64,000 nucleotides of DNA from Cystobasidium ongulense (lineage: Eukaryota > Basidiomycota > Cystobasidiomycetes > Cystobasidiales > Cystobasidiaceae), in contig BQUP01000003.1 of assembly GCA_022835595.1 (NCBI GenBank), forward strand, positions 440,629 through 504,628, read 5' to 3'. A program made the translations under genes and the position numbers. Below, in pieces: positions 30,855-43,688 of the stretch (position 1 is the first letter of the stretch; each line of letters starts with the position of its first letter). The notes beneath the pieces are model-generated. The model ran no database searches, was not told the DNA's origin, and worked only from the letters and a program-made list of their open reading frames with translations.

Positions 30855-32113
30855 CTTGACGAATTATTCTAGCAGACTGTTCGATGTTTGGTTGGTCTTG
30901 CGATATGTCTCGACGCTCGCTTTAGGTCGGACTTGTCTGTGTCCAGAGGGGAGGTATTGAGGCTTGATGGTAGATTTTACGACGGAGAGAGAAGGAAGTC
31001 AAGATGAAGCGATACTTTTATGTCACAACTGACAGAAGGGTGTCACACGACGACGACGGGCTAGTGCTTCAAACGTGCAGCTGGACTGTACTTGCGCCCG
31101 TTTCCGAGTTTTTCGCCCAATACCCGCTTCAACCTTTTCAAGTCCACCGTTCTTTGACGCTGTGGCCAGACTGCCCGTTCGTGGCGTCTGGCGCCTAAAC
31201 TACTGCATTACTGTAGATACGACGCCTCCAGCCCTGCGGTAGCCAATGAACCTTCGGATACCAAAACCGCCAAGCGTAAACCGCACGTTCGGCCTTATCG
31301 CAACTGTACAAATTTCGGCCCGAATTTCCAAGTGGATCCTTGGGCACTTTGATTCATGGTGGGAAGACCGCCCTCATCAATAATGGCTCATCATTACCCA
31401 ATTGTTAGGTCTTGGCGACTCCAGACTGCCGGCTGGTCAATCCGGCATTCACGTGCCGTCGATTTTCCGTCCATCTGCAAAACTGATTGCACAGCTAGAA
31501 AAGCAAGCAAGTTAGGATGACGGTGCACGTTCAGACGACTTAGCCCTCTCTGCTGCAGCATGCTTCCTCATGAGGAATTGTGCATTGATCTTGTGCGAAC
31601 CCTCCTGCCCTGTACGGTACTATATGTCCAGAAACTCCAGATGCTGGATGGGCGGTTGGGAGCTGGAAGAGAGTCTTGGCGGGCTTTCTGGAACGTGTTG
31701 AAAAGCTGCAGCGATGCAAACGAGCAGCAGTTTGAAAACGCGAAGTCGCCCCCTTCGGTAGCCCCTAGAAAGGTCAAGACTAGTAGAGATCCTGCCACAT
31801 GCTATTCCTGCCGTAGTATTCGTATAGTATAATTCGGTCGCTTTCTCGACGTTTCATTAGGGTAGGTGCAAACCGCCACGACCACATCTCGGCCGGCACA
31901 TCAAAAAAGGTAATCCTGTCAGGTCAGGCGCAGCAAAAGACCTATACAAATGGACTCCATGTCAGGCTGTATACACCCGACCTGGCCAGCTTGCAAAAAA
32001 AAAACAAGCATCGAGGTTCCCGGCCTGCAAAAGAAGTTGCTGTATCGTTGATTTGGATTGTCCACAGACCTTTGCCTAAAAGAAAAACAGCAACTACAAC
32101 TTACAAACATTCA
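30855..32113. other. Long intergenic region upstream of PHO89
   Basis: This 1.26-kb region lies between the PHO89 start and the CSN6 stop (both minus strand). Short open frames on both strands (for example plus strand 31560-31832) show no motif or splice partners. A run of A residues lies near 31996. The region carries the CACGTG/CACGTT cluster and otherwise nothing I can name. Confidence 0.4.
31284..31531. promoter_or_regulatory. Possible Pho4-type bHLH site cluster
   Basis: CACGTG lies at 31450-31455, with CACGTT at 31284-31289 and 31526-31531. All are 430-680 bp upstream of the phosphate symporter start. Pho4-like bHLH factors bind CACGTG strongly and CACGTT more weakly, and they control PHO89-type genes in other fungi. 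A six-base motif occurs often by chance, so this is only a suggestion based on position and gene identity. Confidence 0.3.
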
Positions 32114-33589
32114 TCAGAAGAATCCTTCACCGCGCCCATGACGTCGAGCATCTGCCATTGTCTTCCTATGCCCACCACCACCTCTATTGCGACCCTGACT
32201 GTTCATACCGAACATTTCATCATCTCCACGGCCGTGATCCTTCGCATGTGCAATTCCAAACTTATCTACAAGCATATTGATCTCGTCCAGGTTCTTCGTC
32301 ATCAACCCCAGTAGGGAAGTGAGCATGACATCGCTCTGTTCCTGTTGAAATTCAGAAGCTTGGCTGGAGCTTCCGACATCTGACGTGGATGCCATGAACT
32401 GCGTAGTCGATGATACTTCGGTTGGCGCTGCTGAAACGGATGATACTAGTGAAGATATCTGACGAAGGGTCTCCGGATCTGGCGCTATCTGACCTATCTG
32501 TACTGCTTTGAGGTACTCGAGAATGGCACCGATGCGTGAATGCAGCATAGAAATAGCATTTCTTTGAGTGGTTAATCCTGCCACCACTATACAAAAGCCG
32601 ATAATTTTCAGTCGCAGTATGGACCAGTGCGTAGATGGCGTGCTTACGTGTACTCTCGCTGGTCTCTTGCGGTCCTTTGCCACCCTGCGCAGTTGATGCA
32701 TTTGCAGCAGCATCAGAGACCGTAACCCTACTAGCACTCTCAACAGCTATCCTCTCCGCTTCATACGTCTCGACCTTGTACCCTCCAGCTTCCGTAGCGA
32801 TCTTGACGAACTTGGTCTCAGACTTGCCGCCTGCAATATCCACAACCGATTCATAAATGTCAAGCGGTAATTTTGAAGCAGCTACTTTGGTTGATCCACC
32901 CGCCGCTGATGGTGCTTGAATTGCGTTTGGATGAAGTTGGAGGAAGATGGGAGACTCGTTGTGTTGTAATAGTTGGGTGTGGATGGAAAGATCGCTTGTC
33001 GACGGCGCTTCTCCTACGCTGTACCAGCCGACTGTACGACAAATAGAGACAGTTTAGCGGAGTCTAGAATTCATAAGACCTTGAACCCACGGAATTCGAA
33101 TGCAGGGAAGACTTGTCTGACTATATGACAGACATGGCAAAAGACATCAACAGCGTGATCAGCCGTGTAGAAAGGCCGGAGGGCCAGTCCAGGACGCACA
33201 TTGATTTTGTCTTGTGGTAAAGAAATCCTGATTAATGTTCCATTCTTGGGAGTCATTATCAAGGACAGCTGCCAGTTCGAACGAGTTGACTACTTCAAGC
33301 TCTCTTCCGGCTTGAGTTCCAATCAAGGCGCCTATGACTGCATGACGCGGCGAACAGCGACAGGTACAGGACAAAGACCGCATTAGCAACGCAGCCAGTC
33401 TACTGCATGGAGGTGTAAGGAACTCATGTTACCCTTGATGTTGCTGTTGTCGAGACTGCCGCCATTCTGTATGCGAACTCGCGTATAGTGCTCGCTGATG
33501 TTCAACAAAGGCAGCGGATGCAGCGACACCTGTACGCCCTCAGCAGGAGCCGCGCTATCAGGCAGCACAACCTCCGTGTCCTTGCTCAT
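32114..33589 (-). CDS. COP9 signalosome subunit 6 (MPN-domain, non-catalytic)
   Basis: CSN6 pairs with CSN5 in the complex that removes NEDD8 from cullins. From ATG 33589 the N-terminus reads VSLHPLPLLNISEHYTRVR, the usual start of the CSN6 MPN domain. Next are VIGALIGTQAGRELEVVNSFEL, then DFFTTRQNQ and FVGWYSVGEAPSTSDLSIHTQ, then NESPIFLQLHPNA. As expected for CSN6, the zinc-binding JAMM residues of CSN5 are absent. The C-terminal helical part (NAISMLHSRIGAILEYL... TSLLGLMTKNLDEINMLVDKFG) supports assembly. The tail is Gly/Arg/His-rich (GRNRGGGGHRK). Four or more exons, with an intron inside the helical part near 32580-32650. An upstream in-frame ATG at 33655 is possible but adds no conserved sequence. 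Confidence 0.85.
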
Positions 33590-33853
33590 GTCGGCAGCAG
33601 ATGGAATCAGAGTGCGCTCAGATGTGGAGCTGAGCAGGTGCGGGTGCAAGAGCAACAGTCATGACTATCGATCAGCTGCGTGTCGACAGCCGACAGACTC
33701 GACGAGACTGAAGCAAGGCGTCAGATCATCCGACATACACAACAAACATCATAATGCCTCACTGCAACTGATTAGCTCGCTTGCACGTCATCAATACTGC
33801 AATTTTGAATAAATCGCAGTACGCCACCAACTACTGTATGCTAGTTATGCTAC

Positions 33854-36800
33854 TTATGCTTTCAACTCTTGCAATTCCGCCTGTAGGTACTCATAGCTAG
33901 TCTCTTCACCAAAGGCTTCCTTCGTTCTCCCTAGGAAGGTTCTAACCATACTTCTCGCTTGTGTCTTCCAATTGGGCAATACCGTCTGACCATCATTACC
34001 TTTTCTATCGCCCAAATTACGCATGATCTCAACAGTTTCCTGCACTCGAATAGCTGCCTTTTCAAACTCTGCCTTATCGAGCGATACTGAATCGTTTTGA
34101 ACTACGTCTACCCTGTATGCTTTTAGGTGAGCTTGCAAGGACCCTTGTAGATCATTTAGGGCGAACAAGAGACGTGCATAGGACGTGTAGATGTGCGATG
34201 AGTCGGTGATACGCGGTAAGAGGGCTGTCTCGAAGAGGTCTTTCACTCGACCTGCTAGACCGCGGTGTTGTATGATTTCTAGGGACCACAAAGAGTCAGC
34301 CTCACAATACAACTGTTTTGTCAGATGACAAAAACATACCTTCTGGATCGTTGGCAATCGTCTTGTCGCCAACCTTTGCACTCGCCGCATCTCTTACGAC
34401 GACCTGCACCAACTTGTCAAGGATGTCCAGGTCAATGGCACCTGTACCATCTTTGTCGGCTCTTAACTGAGCCAAGCGAGCCATGGCTCTACAAGCCTCA
34501 GAGAGTTCTCCCACATCGACCGAGACAAGCAAGTAATTAACCCAGATTCTCCACGAATCGTACGAGTATCTAATAGCTTGTCGAAGGCATGTGAAAGCCA
34601 GTTTCTTGCTATCGTAAGCTTTCTCACGTCTATCTTCTAATGTTTCGAGGTCTGGATCTTCATTTGTCGACGCAGCTGGTGCAGAAGCTGAGTTAAGGTC
34701 ATCGATCTGTTTAAGTATAACAGTAGCTAAATTATTCCAAGCTTCACCATCATCATCGTCGATAGAAGTGCATCTTCTAAAAGCTTTTTCGCCTGCATTC
34801 CAATCTTGATTTCTCATAGCAGCACATCCGAGGATGAACCACAATTTCCCATTCAGAGGGTTGATGGATAATGCTTTATCGAGGCAAGCTTGTGCTTCAA
34901 CGTAGTCTCCCATTGTGAAGTATGTTCTTCCCAATGATTGCATTGCTCGCGACGATGTTTCTTCAGATACCTTCCAGGCAGTTTCGTAATGCTTCATGTT
35001 TCGCTCGAGATCTCCTAACAGGCACCATAGCTTAACTTTCTGACCTTTACTTAGCACTGCTGGCTTCGTGATGACTGCATCCCCATCTTCCATAGGCGTT
35101 TGTTGAGTGCCTCGCCTTGTCGACATAGTAGATTCGCTTTCCAGGATTTTCTCATCTAATAGATCACGAACGATTTGAATAGCTTTATCATCATCACCAA
35201 CAGCAGAATGGCATTTGGCAACTTCTTCCCACATCTCCAATCTAGTGAAAATTTCCCTGGCACTCCGGACGACACCTAACCCGAGGTATCTGGTTGCTAA
35301 TTCCTTCTCCAGTTCCCATGTGGATGGTAGATTTAACTGATAAAAGTACTGTAACCGCTCGTATGGAGACGCTCCCTTCTCCAAGTCTAATTCGTAAGCA
35401 TTTGGAGCATTCTCCTTCGTTACGCTCTCGAGTTTCAGTTGATCTACAAGCGATTGTATTTGTAGGAGACCTCGTTCGACTGTCCGACTTCTATTGGCTT
35501 CTAGTCTTGAGCGGAGAAGGAGCGCCATAGAATATATAGACCAGTTTTGGGAACCATCTTCAAGAACGCGATTCACGAATGATTGGATTTGCAAGGTCGT
35601 CAAGCCGTGTGAGGGGGAAGTATTCGTAATCACGAGTGAAAGAGCTAAAAGTGTGCATTCATCCAATGGGTGCAACACGGGTTGGTGATTAGGATCAATG
35701 CTTGAGAGGGCGTTGTCGCTGTCTTGTCCGCTCGCAGCTTCGTCCGAGGCAGTAGAGGTAAAATATGTACGTTCTAGCAGAGTATCGTCATTGAGCATGA
35801 CTGAGGTAGGGTGATCTGATTTCTTGTCCTGTCCGTTAGGTACAGTAAGCGATTCAACAAGAACACTTCCATTCTCCTCCTTGGAAGCTTCCTTGTCCGC
35901 TTCGGCCTTATCCACTCCGGGCGGCGAGGAGAGTGACATTGTCCCTCTAGGCGTCCAGCCATCATCTCTTCCTTCTCTTGACTTTGCCAACACCACAAGT
36001 TGGGATCTTTCGTCAACTTGAAACTTTGTCCGTTTGCCCATCCTGCCTGTCAATTCGTACTTCAATCCTGATACTTTGGCTGAATTATAGAAGTATTCGT
36101 TTGAAATTTTGGTTGCATTACTCGATATATGAACGAACTGAGAGTGGTATAATCCTTGTAGGACTAGTAAAGAGGCTTTGAGATCGACGAGTGTGGATGT
36201 AGACTGTGAAAGGGAGGAAGTGTATGATATGACAGATGACAAGACGGAATCGGGCAAAGCAACTGCTGTGTCTAGTAGGCGGATATTGACAAGTCCTAAG
36301 CGGAACTGCCAGACTGGTAGACTTGGAAGTGCAGTCGGAGACAGATATGGCGAGTGCAGCAGCTTCTTGGCCAGCAGGAGATAGCCCGCCATTTTGGTAA
36401 GATGATAAGCAGGTTCTCCAGACACTGACAAATCTTCTATACATCTCGCGTTCACTTGCTCTTCTGTCCATGTTTGCGATGTGTTCGAAGTGGAAGTAGA
36501 GGCATCGTTCTCACTTGGTATAGATGCGAAAAGGTCCTTGGTTTCCAGCTCAACGGCAGGACCGGTGAAGTTGGCTTGCAGGAAGAGATGTAGAGCTGCA
36601 ATACCGCAAATCAATAGTTCCATTTGCTTGGATGGGTCTTTCCATGTATCATCACAGGTGATCGAGAGACCGGTCTCCAGAGAAAATTGAAAGTGTTGCT
36701 TGTAGGATTGTAGAATACCAATGTAATCACTTTTTGCTATCAAGGAATGTATGAGAGAGCTTAAGGATATGCTTGTGGTAGTGCCTGACGAGCTTGACTG

Positions 36801-36860
36801 AGGTAAGGCTGCATTTGAGAAAAGTAGCAATGCATGCTCGTATGCTTCGAGGGTCGCCAT
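33854..36860 (-). CDS. TTC27/EMW1-like tetratricopeptide protein
   Basis: One very long exon (36860 to about 34340) and a short last exon are separated by a small intron near 34276-34339, giving about 980 residues. The N-terminal ~450 residues are helical and include LLICGIAALHLFLQANFTGP and the family-typical AYHLTKMAGYLLLAKKLL. TPR repeats cluster after residue ~520: LATRYLGLGVVRSAREIFTRLEMWEEVAKCHSAVGDDDKAIQIVRDLL, then AMQSLGRTYFTMGDYVEAQACLDKALSINP, LWFILGCAAMRNQDWNAGEKAFRRC and EAWNNLATVILK (fragments of repeats). Yeast Emw1 and human TTC27 are essential TPR proteins linked to cell wall integrity and RNA polymerase II assembly; the exact role is uncertain. The start has an in-frame ATG directly before ATLEAYEHALLLFSN. 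Confidence 0.85.
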
Positions 36861-37149
36861 GTCGCTTGACAGACAGCTTCAGGGGGAAAACGAGACCGAG
36901 TGAATGGCACTTGAAGGCGTAATGCTGCTGCCTTTGTTGCAAATATGTAAGTGCAGACGTGGTATCAACGAAAGCTGGCGTTCTGCTTGATCAGCTTGGT
37001 AGCCACAATTTCAGAACTTTTTGGATTGGTAAGCGGCTTAGTCAGGGCGAGGGTATTGGTGCTTTCTTGCCTGTAGTGCGCTTGAACAGATGACGGTAGA
37101 CATCTAAGGTTTTGGATACTTACAATAGCACGTCTCTAAGCTACAGCAA

Positions 37150-37503
37150 CTAAGTTACCTCGTAAATCATCTGCCCAGCATCTGTACCGTGCTGGCTAAT
37201 AATGCAACCTTCCGATCGCGTTGCCGACTCGAGCTTCTTCACGAACGTGTATACCGCCAGCTTTCGGCTTTTACCATCTCGCAAATCTGAGTGAATTCCG
37301 TTCATCCATGCCAAGACTTCCGGTGCAGACTTCTCCTTCTGATTATTTCGTGGTAACACATGAACACCACAAGAACGCAATTCAGCAGGAACGGTCGAGC
37401 TACCGTATTTTGCAAACGAACGTGAATAGCCGTAACCACACGAGATGCCCCATGCTGCAACGAACTTCAAGTGATATGTGCGCCATGGTGAGGTAAAATA
37501 CAT
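37150..37503 (-). CDS. Hypothetical 117-residue protein
   Basis: This is a single open frame with no family I recognise. It has three cysteines in the first half, a basic, Lys/Arg-rich middle, and ends MIYEVT. The GAG before the end is followed by GTAACT, so a spliced 3' extension is possible, but I could not confirm one. It sits in a 1.6-kb gap between TTC27 and GMP synthase. Chance open frames of this size occur, so confidence is low. Confidence 0.2.
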   Translation of the reverse strand: MYFTSPWRTYHLKFVAAWGISCGYGYSRSFAKYGSSTVPAELRSCGVHVLPRNNQKEKSAPEVLAWMNGIHSDLRDGKSRKLAVYTFVKKLESATRSEGCIISQHGTDAGQMIYEVT

Positions 37504-38489
37504 AGGAAGAGCAGGTTGGCAAAGTCAGACCCTTTGGGAACCGTCTTGCTGTCTCCAGTAGGCAGGGCTTCTTAAGGTGCTAAAAGCGAACACAGACGGG
37601 TACCGGGCCTTTTCGCTGAAAGCACCTGACAGCCCTATCATCTCAAAAGACCCAATCAAGGCGTGAGGAACAAGCTTTTATATTTCGACCGGCCGCTCTA
37701 GCTATCGTACAATACGATCAACAGCGATACTTCGACGACGCTAATAGTCAAGCTATACAGCGGGACATCAAGTAAATCGCGGCCCTGTGCGGATCCTAAG
37801 CAAGATGCTGCTGGACTTGATTTACTTCCTTGTTCATTCAGTTTCTTTACAGACAGCTTGTCCTGCTTGCTGGCAGAGATGATCTCGAACACGCCGGAAA
37901 TCGTGACTCGCAATCAACAGACATGCAACATAGTCTCGCAGATGGAAGGGAAATTTAGCGCTTTGCCCCAGGTCAACAATCATCTGGAAATGGGCTCTAC
38001 AAGAGTTTTGCATTTCCCGGTATCGACCCAGCTGCTTTGCTATCTAACCGGATTTCGTGTGCTGAATATGTACTGGCCGTGCACTATAGCTTACCGTAGT
38101 CTAATGAGAGAGTTAAATATCATCACGGGATGCTAGATGTGACAAGAGTGCACTGCTTGAGCATCAGACATGTACCATACAGCCACATTGTCAAGGACTG
38201 TCTACAAGCTCACGGAATAAAAGCAAGAAAGTAAACAATTGCTATAGGCACGTATCTTCATACGTGCTGCAGTAGTGTAGTAGGTGCATCAATTGACATT
38301 GACTACCGTTATCTCTATAGCCAGTGTTGTACAGTATTTCTCTTACTTCAGTCGGTGATCGACTTTCTAGACATCTGAATTTTGCTGGCATCAAAGCCCA
38401 ACGCTTTTGGAGGTTCTGCATTAACACGTGGAAAGCATTTACTCGTCCAAACCATCCCATTGAGTTGATACAATACTGCTTGGAGCAAC
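37504..38489. other. Intergenic: GMP synthase promoter side
   Basis: This ~1-kb region upstream of the plus-strand GMP synthase start is AT-rich in its last third. It contains only short, motif-free open frames. I see no RNA gene or repeat. Confidence 0.4.
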
Positions 38490-40611
38490 ATGACACGCAT
38501 CGACGGTGAACTGCGCGAGGACGGCGTCGCTGTAAAAGATGGAGTCAACGGACAAGTGGAAGAAGACATCGTCAACATTGCAGCTGCATACGACACAATG
38601 TGAGCGACTGGCGCTCTTGATATTCTTGTGGAATGGTCTAATTGAATCTCTTGGGCCGTACTAAGCCTCGTCCTCGACTTTGGCTCGCAATACTCACATC
38701 TTATCGTTCGCCGCTTGCGAGAGCTTGGAGTTTATGGAGAGATGCTGCCATGCACTACGAAGCTCAGCGACGTCCCATTTAAGCCAAAAGGTATGCTTCG
38801 TCCCCATAAGCCAGCTTCACTACCTTTCTGACGCACACACCGCTGTCAGGTATCATTCTTTCTGGCTCGCCATACTCAGTCTACGACGAAGACGCGCCAC
38901 GAGCGGACCCAGCTATCTTCGACGAGACACAGAACACTGTACCGGTCCTAGGTATCTGCTATGGATTACAAGAAATGTCAAGCTTCCATGGCGCAGAAGT
39001 TGCTGGATCTGATCACAGAGAATATGGAAAAGCTGTCGTTACTGTAAAGCGTGACCACAGTGAAGAAGCAAAGAACGGTGGATTCGAAACTGGTTCGCAC
39101 GTAGATCAGTTCTTTGAGGGTGTTGAGGGTGATTTCCCAGTAAGTGGCTTGATTTGGCCTTTTGCCCATCGACAAAATTGCAACGTTAGAAATATCTGAG
39201 ATTCCATTTACTACTGCAGGTCTGGATGTCCCACTCGGACATTGTCAAGAGCCTTCCCGAAGGATTTGTTACCATCGCAACCACCCCCTCTGCACCATTC
39301 GCCGCCATTGCTCATCACAAGAAACCTCTCTTCGGTATTCAATTCCACCCCGAAGTTACACATTCACCTCGAGGCAAGGAAATCTTTGACCGTTTCACGC
39401 GCGTGTGCGGTGTTAAGCGCGATTGGAAGATGGAGACGTTCATCGACAAGGAAATCAAGCGAATCCGTACAATTTGTGGAGAGCACGGACGTGTCATCGG
39501 TGCTGTCAGTGGAGGTGTCGACTCTTCTGTAGCTGCCAAGCTCATGCATGAAGCAATTGGCGACCGATTCCATGCCATCATGGTAGACAACGGAGTCTTG
39601 CGACTCAATGAAGCTGAGCAAGTACACAAGATGTTAAACGAAGATCTAGGTGTCAATCTCACAGTCATTGATGCGTCCGATCTGTTCCTCTCAAGACTAG
39701 AAGGTATCGAAGATCCAGAACAAAAGAGAAAGATCATCGGAAACACATTCATCAACATCTTCGAGCAGGAGGCTAAAAAGTTAGAAGCTGAGGCTGAGAA
39801 GGAACTCGAAGAAGCTCGTGCAAGAGGAGAGGAAGGCAAAGCTAAGGGAAAGATCGAGTGGTTGTTGCAGGGTACACTTTACCCTGATGTTATCGAGAGT
39901 ATTTCTTTCAAGGGACCTTCGGCGACGATTAAGACACATCACAATGTCGGAGGGTTGTTGAAAGATATGAAGCTCAAGCTTATTGAGCCATTGAGAGAGC
40001 TTTTCAAAGGTAAGCGCCTTTACCCGTCGAATGCAGAATCCCCTCAGAAGAGCAATGGACCTGACGAGCTCTCTCCCTCAACCTTTAACGTATACCAACA
40101 GATGAAGTGCGAGCTTTAGGTCGACTCCTCGGTATCCCAGCACATCTTGTTGGACGTCATCCCTTCCCAGGTCCAGGTCTAGCAATCAGAATTCTAGGGC
40201 CAGTCACTAGGAAACAAGTCGAAATAGCACAAAAGGCAGATGCTATTTTCATTGAGGAAATCAGAAAAGCTGGACTATACGATCAAATTTCTCAGGCTTT
40301 TGCTGCTTTATTGCCTGTTAAAGCTGTCGGCGTCATGGGTGACCGAAGAACTTGTAAGTCAAGTCAACCTAGCGATCGTGTTCATGCTAGGTGGAAGATG
40401 TATATTGATGCATTCTGTTCTTCATGCAGATGAACAAGTCATCGCTCTTAGAGCAGTACAGACGGACGACTTCATGACTGCAGATTGGTTCGATTTCCCA
40501 GGTCCCGTTCTGAGACACATTTCATCGCGAATCACAAATGAAGTAGCTGGAATCAACCGTGTCACGTACGACATCACCTCCAAACCCCCTGGAACAGTCG
40601 AATGGCTCTAA
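38490..40611 (+). CDS. GUA1: GMP synthase (glutamine-hydrolysing)
   Basis: The enzyme converts XMP to GMP with ATP and the amide of glutamine, the last step of de novo guanine nucleotide synthesis. Six exons join in phase. A 32-codon leader runs to YDT, then [18 protein letters not shown] starts the glutaminase. Its nucleophile is in GICYGLQEM and its His/Glu in FGIQFHPEV. The ATP pyrophosphatase has the PP-loop [15 protein letters not shown], then [10 protein letters not shown] and [13 protein letters not shown]. The dimerisation domain shows [24 protein letters not shown] and ends at KPPGTVEW-L. Introns interrupt at 38600, 38790, 39140, 40010 and 40355 (approximate donors). All catalytic motifs are intact. 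The region [25 protein letters not shown] is a charged insertion before the LLQGT block, typical for fungal enzymes. Confidence 0.97.
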
Positions 40612-40862
40612 ATATACAGCATTCATGGCGAATATCTGCCAAATGTGCACTCTTATAGACGGATTTTGGAAATTGGGGCTCGGCAATGTATTCCTACCAT
40701 TCGTGTTGCAAAAGTAGATGACTTTGAAAGTCTTAACAGCACTGTGTATGTTGTACAGGTATTACATCCTAGACGAATCGGCGCAACACAGCTTTAGGCT
40801 GTTTGGCAATGCTTGAGCCAGCTAACAGGACTGACCTATTTTCATGCAAAATAGGGCAGTCT

Positions 40863-43045
40863 TCATGACGTCGACTGCTCACCGACAGGAAAAGCCTGCT
40901 TGATGAGACTCTTCTTGTCGACCTTCATCATGGCATTTCTTGGAATCTCCGTATCATCTGCACGTCATTTCAGAAGGACAAGATAAGCGAACAGATCTAC
41001 GGACAAGTTCAATCAACGCAGAATGCCCTGTGAAACTTACAAATCTTCATCTTTTGCGGGATCTTGTAATTAGCCAGCTACGTGGGAAATAGATCATGTC
41101 TCAGCGATCATGGTACACCCATTACTTTGGCGAAAGCGACAGCCGACCTACCTCGCTTCGCAGAATGTCTCGTAATTCCTTCAATTCTAAATGTTTCTTA
41201 GGATCTCTGAGCACCAGCACGCACCCAACCACTTCACCCCATCTAGGATCTTCAACACCAACTACAGAAGCGTCTTTAATAAAATCAAGAGATAATAAAG
41301 CTCTTTCAACTTCTATAGCAGAAACTTTTTCACCACCAGATTTAATGATATCGACTGAAGAACGACCTTGAATTCTAAAGAAACCATTTTCTTTAGTTCT
41401 AATACCAATATCACCAGATTTAAACCAACCATCTTCTGTAAATTCTTCCTTTGTTTTTTCAGGCAATTTCCAATATTCTTTAAATACTAAATCTCCTTTA
41501 ATTTGCACTTCTCCTGAAGTTTCTAATTGATCTGTAACATCTGTTTTGGTGCTTTCGTCCCACAATCTAACTTGAACGCCAGGCATAGGCATCCCGACAT
41601 GACCATCTACACGCTCATGTTCGGGCATACCACAAGAGATAATCATTCCGGTTTCAGTCATTCCATATCTCTCCAACAAGACTTGACCACCTGATATAAC
41701 TCTCCATTTCTCCTTCAATGGACTCGGTAAAGGTGCCGATCCTGAAACTTGTAATCTGAATTGTTTACATGATTCTGTTGCTTTTTCTTTCTCTTCACTT
41801 GTCATACTGTTGTATACTTCTATTAGGCGCGAATATATTGTGGGTACGGCCATGAATAACGTAAGATCCTGTGATGGGTTTGCCCATCTTTTCCAGATTG
41901 CAGGAGCATCGAATTTGGCCATGAACTCTACTGTAGCTCCATTATATAAAGCTGTGAGAAGAACATTCGAAACTCCATGTATGTGATGTAGAGGAAGCTG
42001 ATAGCCCTGCATGTCAGCGATGTATTCCCATGAACATAATCACAACATGGCAAGTACTTACCACGTGAAGGATCTTATCTGACTCCTTCCAATGCCAACA
42101 TTGAGTCATACTCTCCGCTTGTGCAGTGAGGCCTTTGTGCGTCATAACTACACCTTTAGGCCGGCCGCTGAGAAAGGAACATTTATATCAGGTCAGAAAT
42201 CAAACAACGGTGGCTATATGTATCCGACCTACGTCGTCCCACTGGTGTACAACATGAATGCGCTTCTGTTCATATCGAAAGGTTCTTTGCTGATTTCAGG
42301 TAGCTCGGAGATATCTGAAGAGGTCGCAAAGTCTTCCCCGATAATCACGACATTACTGATACTGTTGCCCGTTAGAAGCACGGCACCATACGAGTCAAGC
42401 AGTCAGAACGTTGATGCAGAGGGCATATTTTTTTGCACATGCCACCCACCCCGCCTTTTCAGCTAATTCGCGACCTTTTTCCTCCAGAGACGAATGTACG
42501 ATCAAAGTGGTCGTTTCGCTGTTTTCGACAATGTATGTCATTTCTGGCACTGGATGTGTGTGCAATATAGGTACATAGAACCCTCCTGCTGCCTGTGAAT
42601 GAAGATGTTTCATAGTTTGAATGTAGAATTGAGGAACCGATCATGAGGGTGGATGGGCGTCAGTGAAGTGAGTCTGCTATAATCACCGCTAGACTGACTT
42701 ACCCATGTTGCCCATTGCGCTACTACCCACGAGTCTGTGAGGGAGTAGGCCAAGTCAGCTGAGTACGAGCTTCGAAGTACGAGCTTTCCGCTGTCCCTTC
42801 TCGAAATAGAGCACCAAGCACTCACATCCATTGGGAATAAGAGCTGCAACGCGAGCTTCCTTGATATCATCTTCTCCCTTGCTAATCTGATCTCTGAAGC
42901 TGGCCGCATCTTTCAGCAGGTCGACATAGGTGTGCTCTTTGCCAGTTCTAGCATCGATAATGGCAGGCTTGCTGGGGTTCTTTCCTGCTGCTGCATGAGC
43001 TCGCTGGAAGAAGGCCAGGTTGGGCAGAGGTTTGCTTGAAGTCAT
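40863..43045 (-). CDS. Acyl-CoA synthetase, ACSF3/malonyl-CoA synthetase-like
   Basis: This is an ANL-superfamily ligase that makes acyl-CoA from an acid, ATP and CoA. The start at 43045 reads MTSSKPLPNLAFFQRAHAAAGKNPSKPAIID. The ATP-binding P-loop TSGTTGRPKGV is rebuilt across an intron (AC | C GGC) near 42170-42240. Downstream are LPLHHIHGVSNV, SGSAPLPSPL, LERYGMTETGMIISC, GEVQIKGDLVFKEYW, DGWFKSGDIGI and GRSSVDIIKSGGEKVSAIEVE, the hinge and lysine regions of the family. The end carries the A10-type block IPRNAMMKVDKKSL. HHIHGVSNVLL and MPMPGVQVRLWDE fit ACSF3 (malonate/methylmalonate) better than long-chain synthetases, but substrate choice is inference. No strong mitochondrial leader is seen, while ACSF3 in animals is mitochondrial. 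It is convergent with GMP synthase. Confidence 0.85.
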
Positions 43046-43688
43046 GACTGACTTGGGTAGCTGCGATGACGTTGATCAACTGGACAAGCGAGTGAGATTG
43101 TCGTGCTCGAAGTGGTCAATATGATGGAATGGATGCGATACTCTTGTCGACCTACATGAACTTCTTCGATCATAAAAGTTAGGCCCCACCTGCCGGTACA
43201 CTTTGTGCCGGGCGGGTCCACCGCAGCAGCAACGGCACGCTTTCGACGCTTGTACTTGGGATATCAGCTTACAAGCAGGCTCTTTCCAGGAACTTTCCAG
43301 AATCCATTGCATTGCTGCAATCACAGCAGGACTATTCAGGAAAAGGTATGGTGGCGAACTAGCACTGTTTAGAATGACTTGCAAAGCAGGTTCTAGGCAA
43401 GCTCTACCAGCTGAAGGTGTAAAGTATACCACCTCCACCACCTCTACCCATACATCGTACTGAACGCGACTATGACATACTCGTTGTGTGGATTGTGGAT
43501 TTCGAAAAGGATCTTCCGCCGAGTGCCGTGAATCCTCCGCTCCATGCGATTGCCGGCAAACGACGGTAGGCAAATTAATGTAATAAAGATTGGAAAAGAG
43601 AAAGGGAAGACTTCTCTCCCTTCATCCTACTCAGTTTATAACCTACAAGCCACATTCGAATCAACCAGCTCTAGCCTTGTCGCCCACC
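43046..43688. other. Divergent promoter region (acyl-CoA synthetase / aldo-keto reductase)
   Basis: A 643-bp gap lies between minus-strand ATG 43045 and plus-strand ATG 43689. Open frames across it are motif-free and cover both promoters. No repeat is visible. Confidence 0.45.

Noticed and set aside
31560-31832. Plus-strand 90-codon frame in the PHO89 upstream region
   Set aside because: No homology-like features, no signal peptide, and no conserved context. A chance frame is the simplest view.
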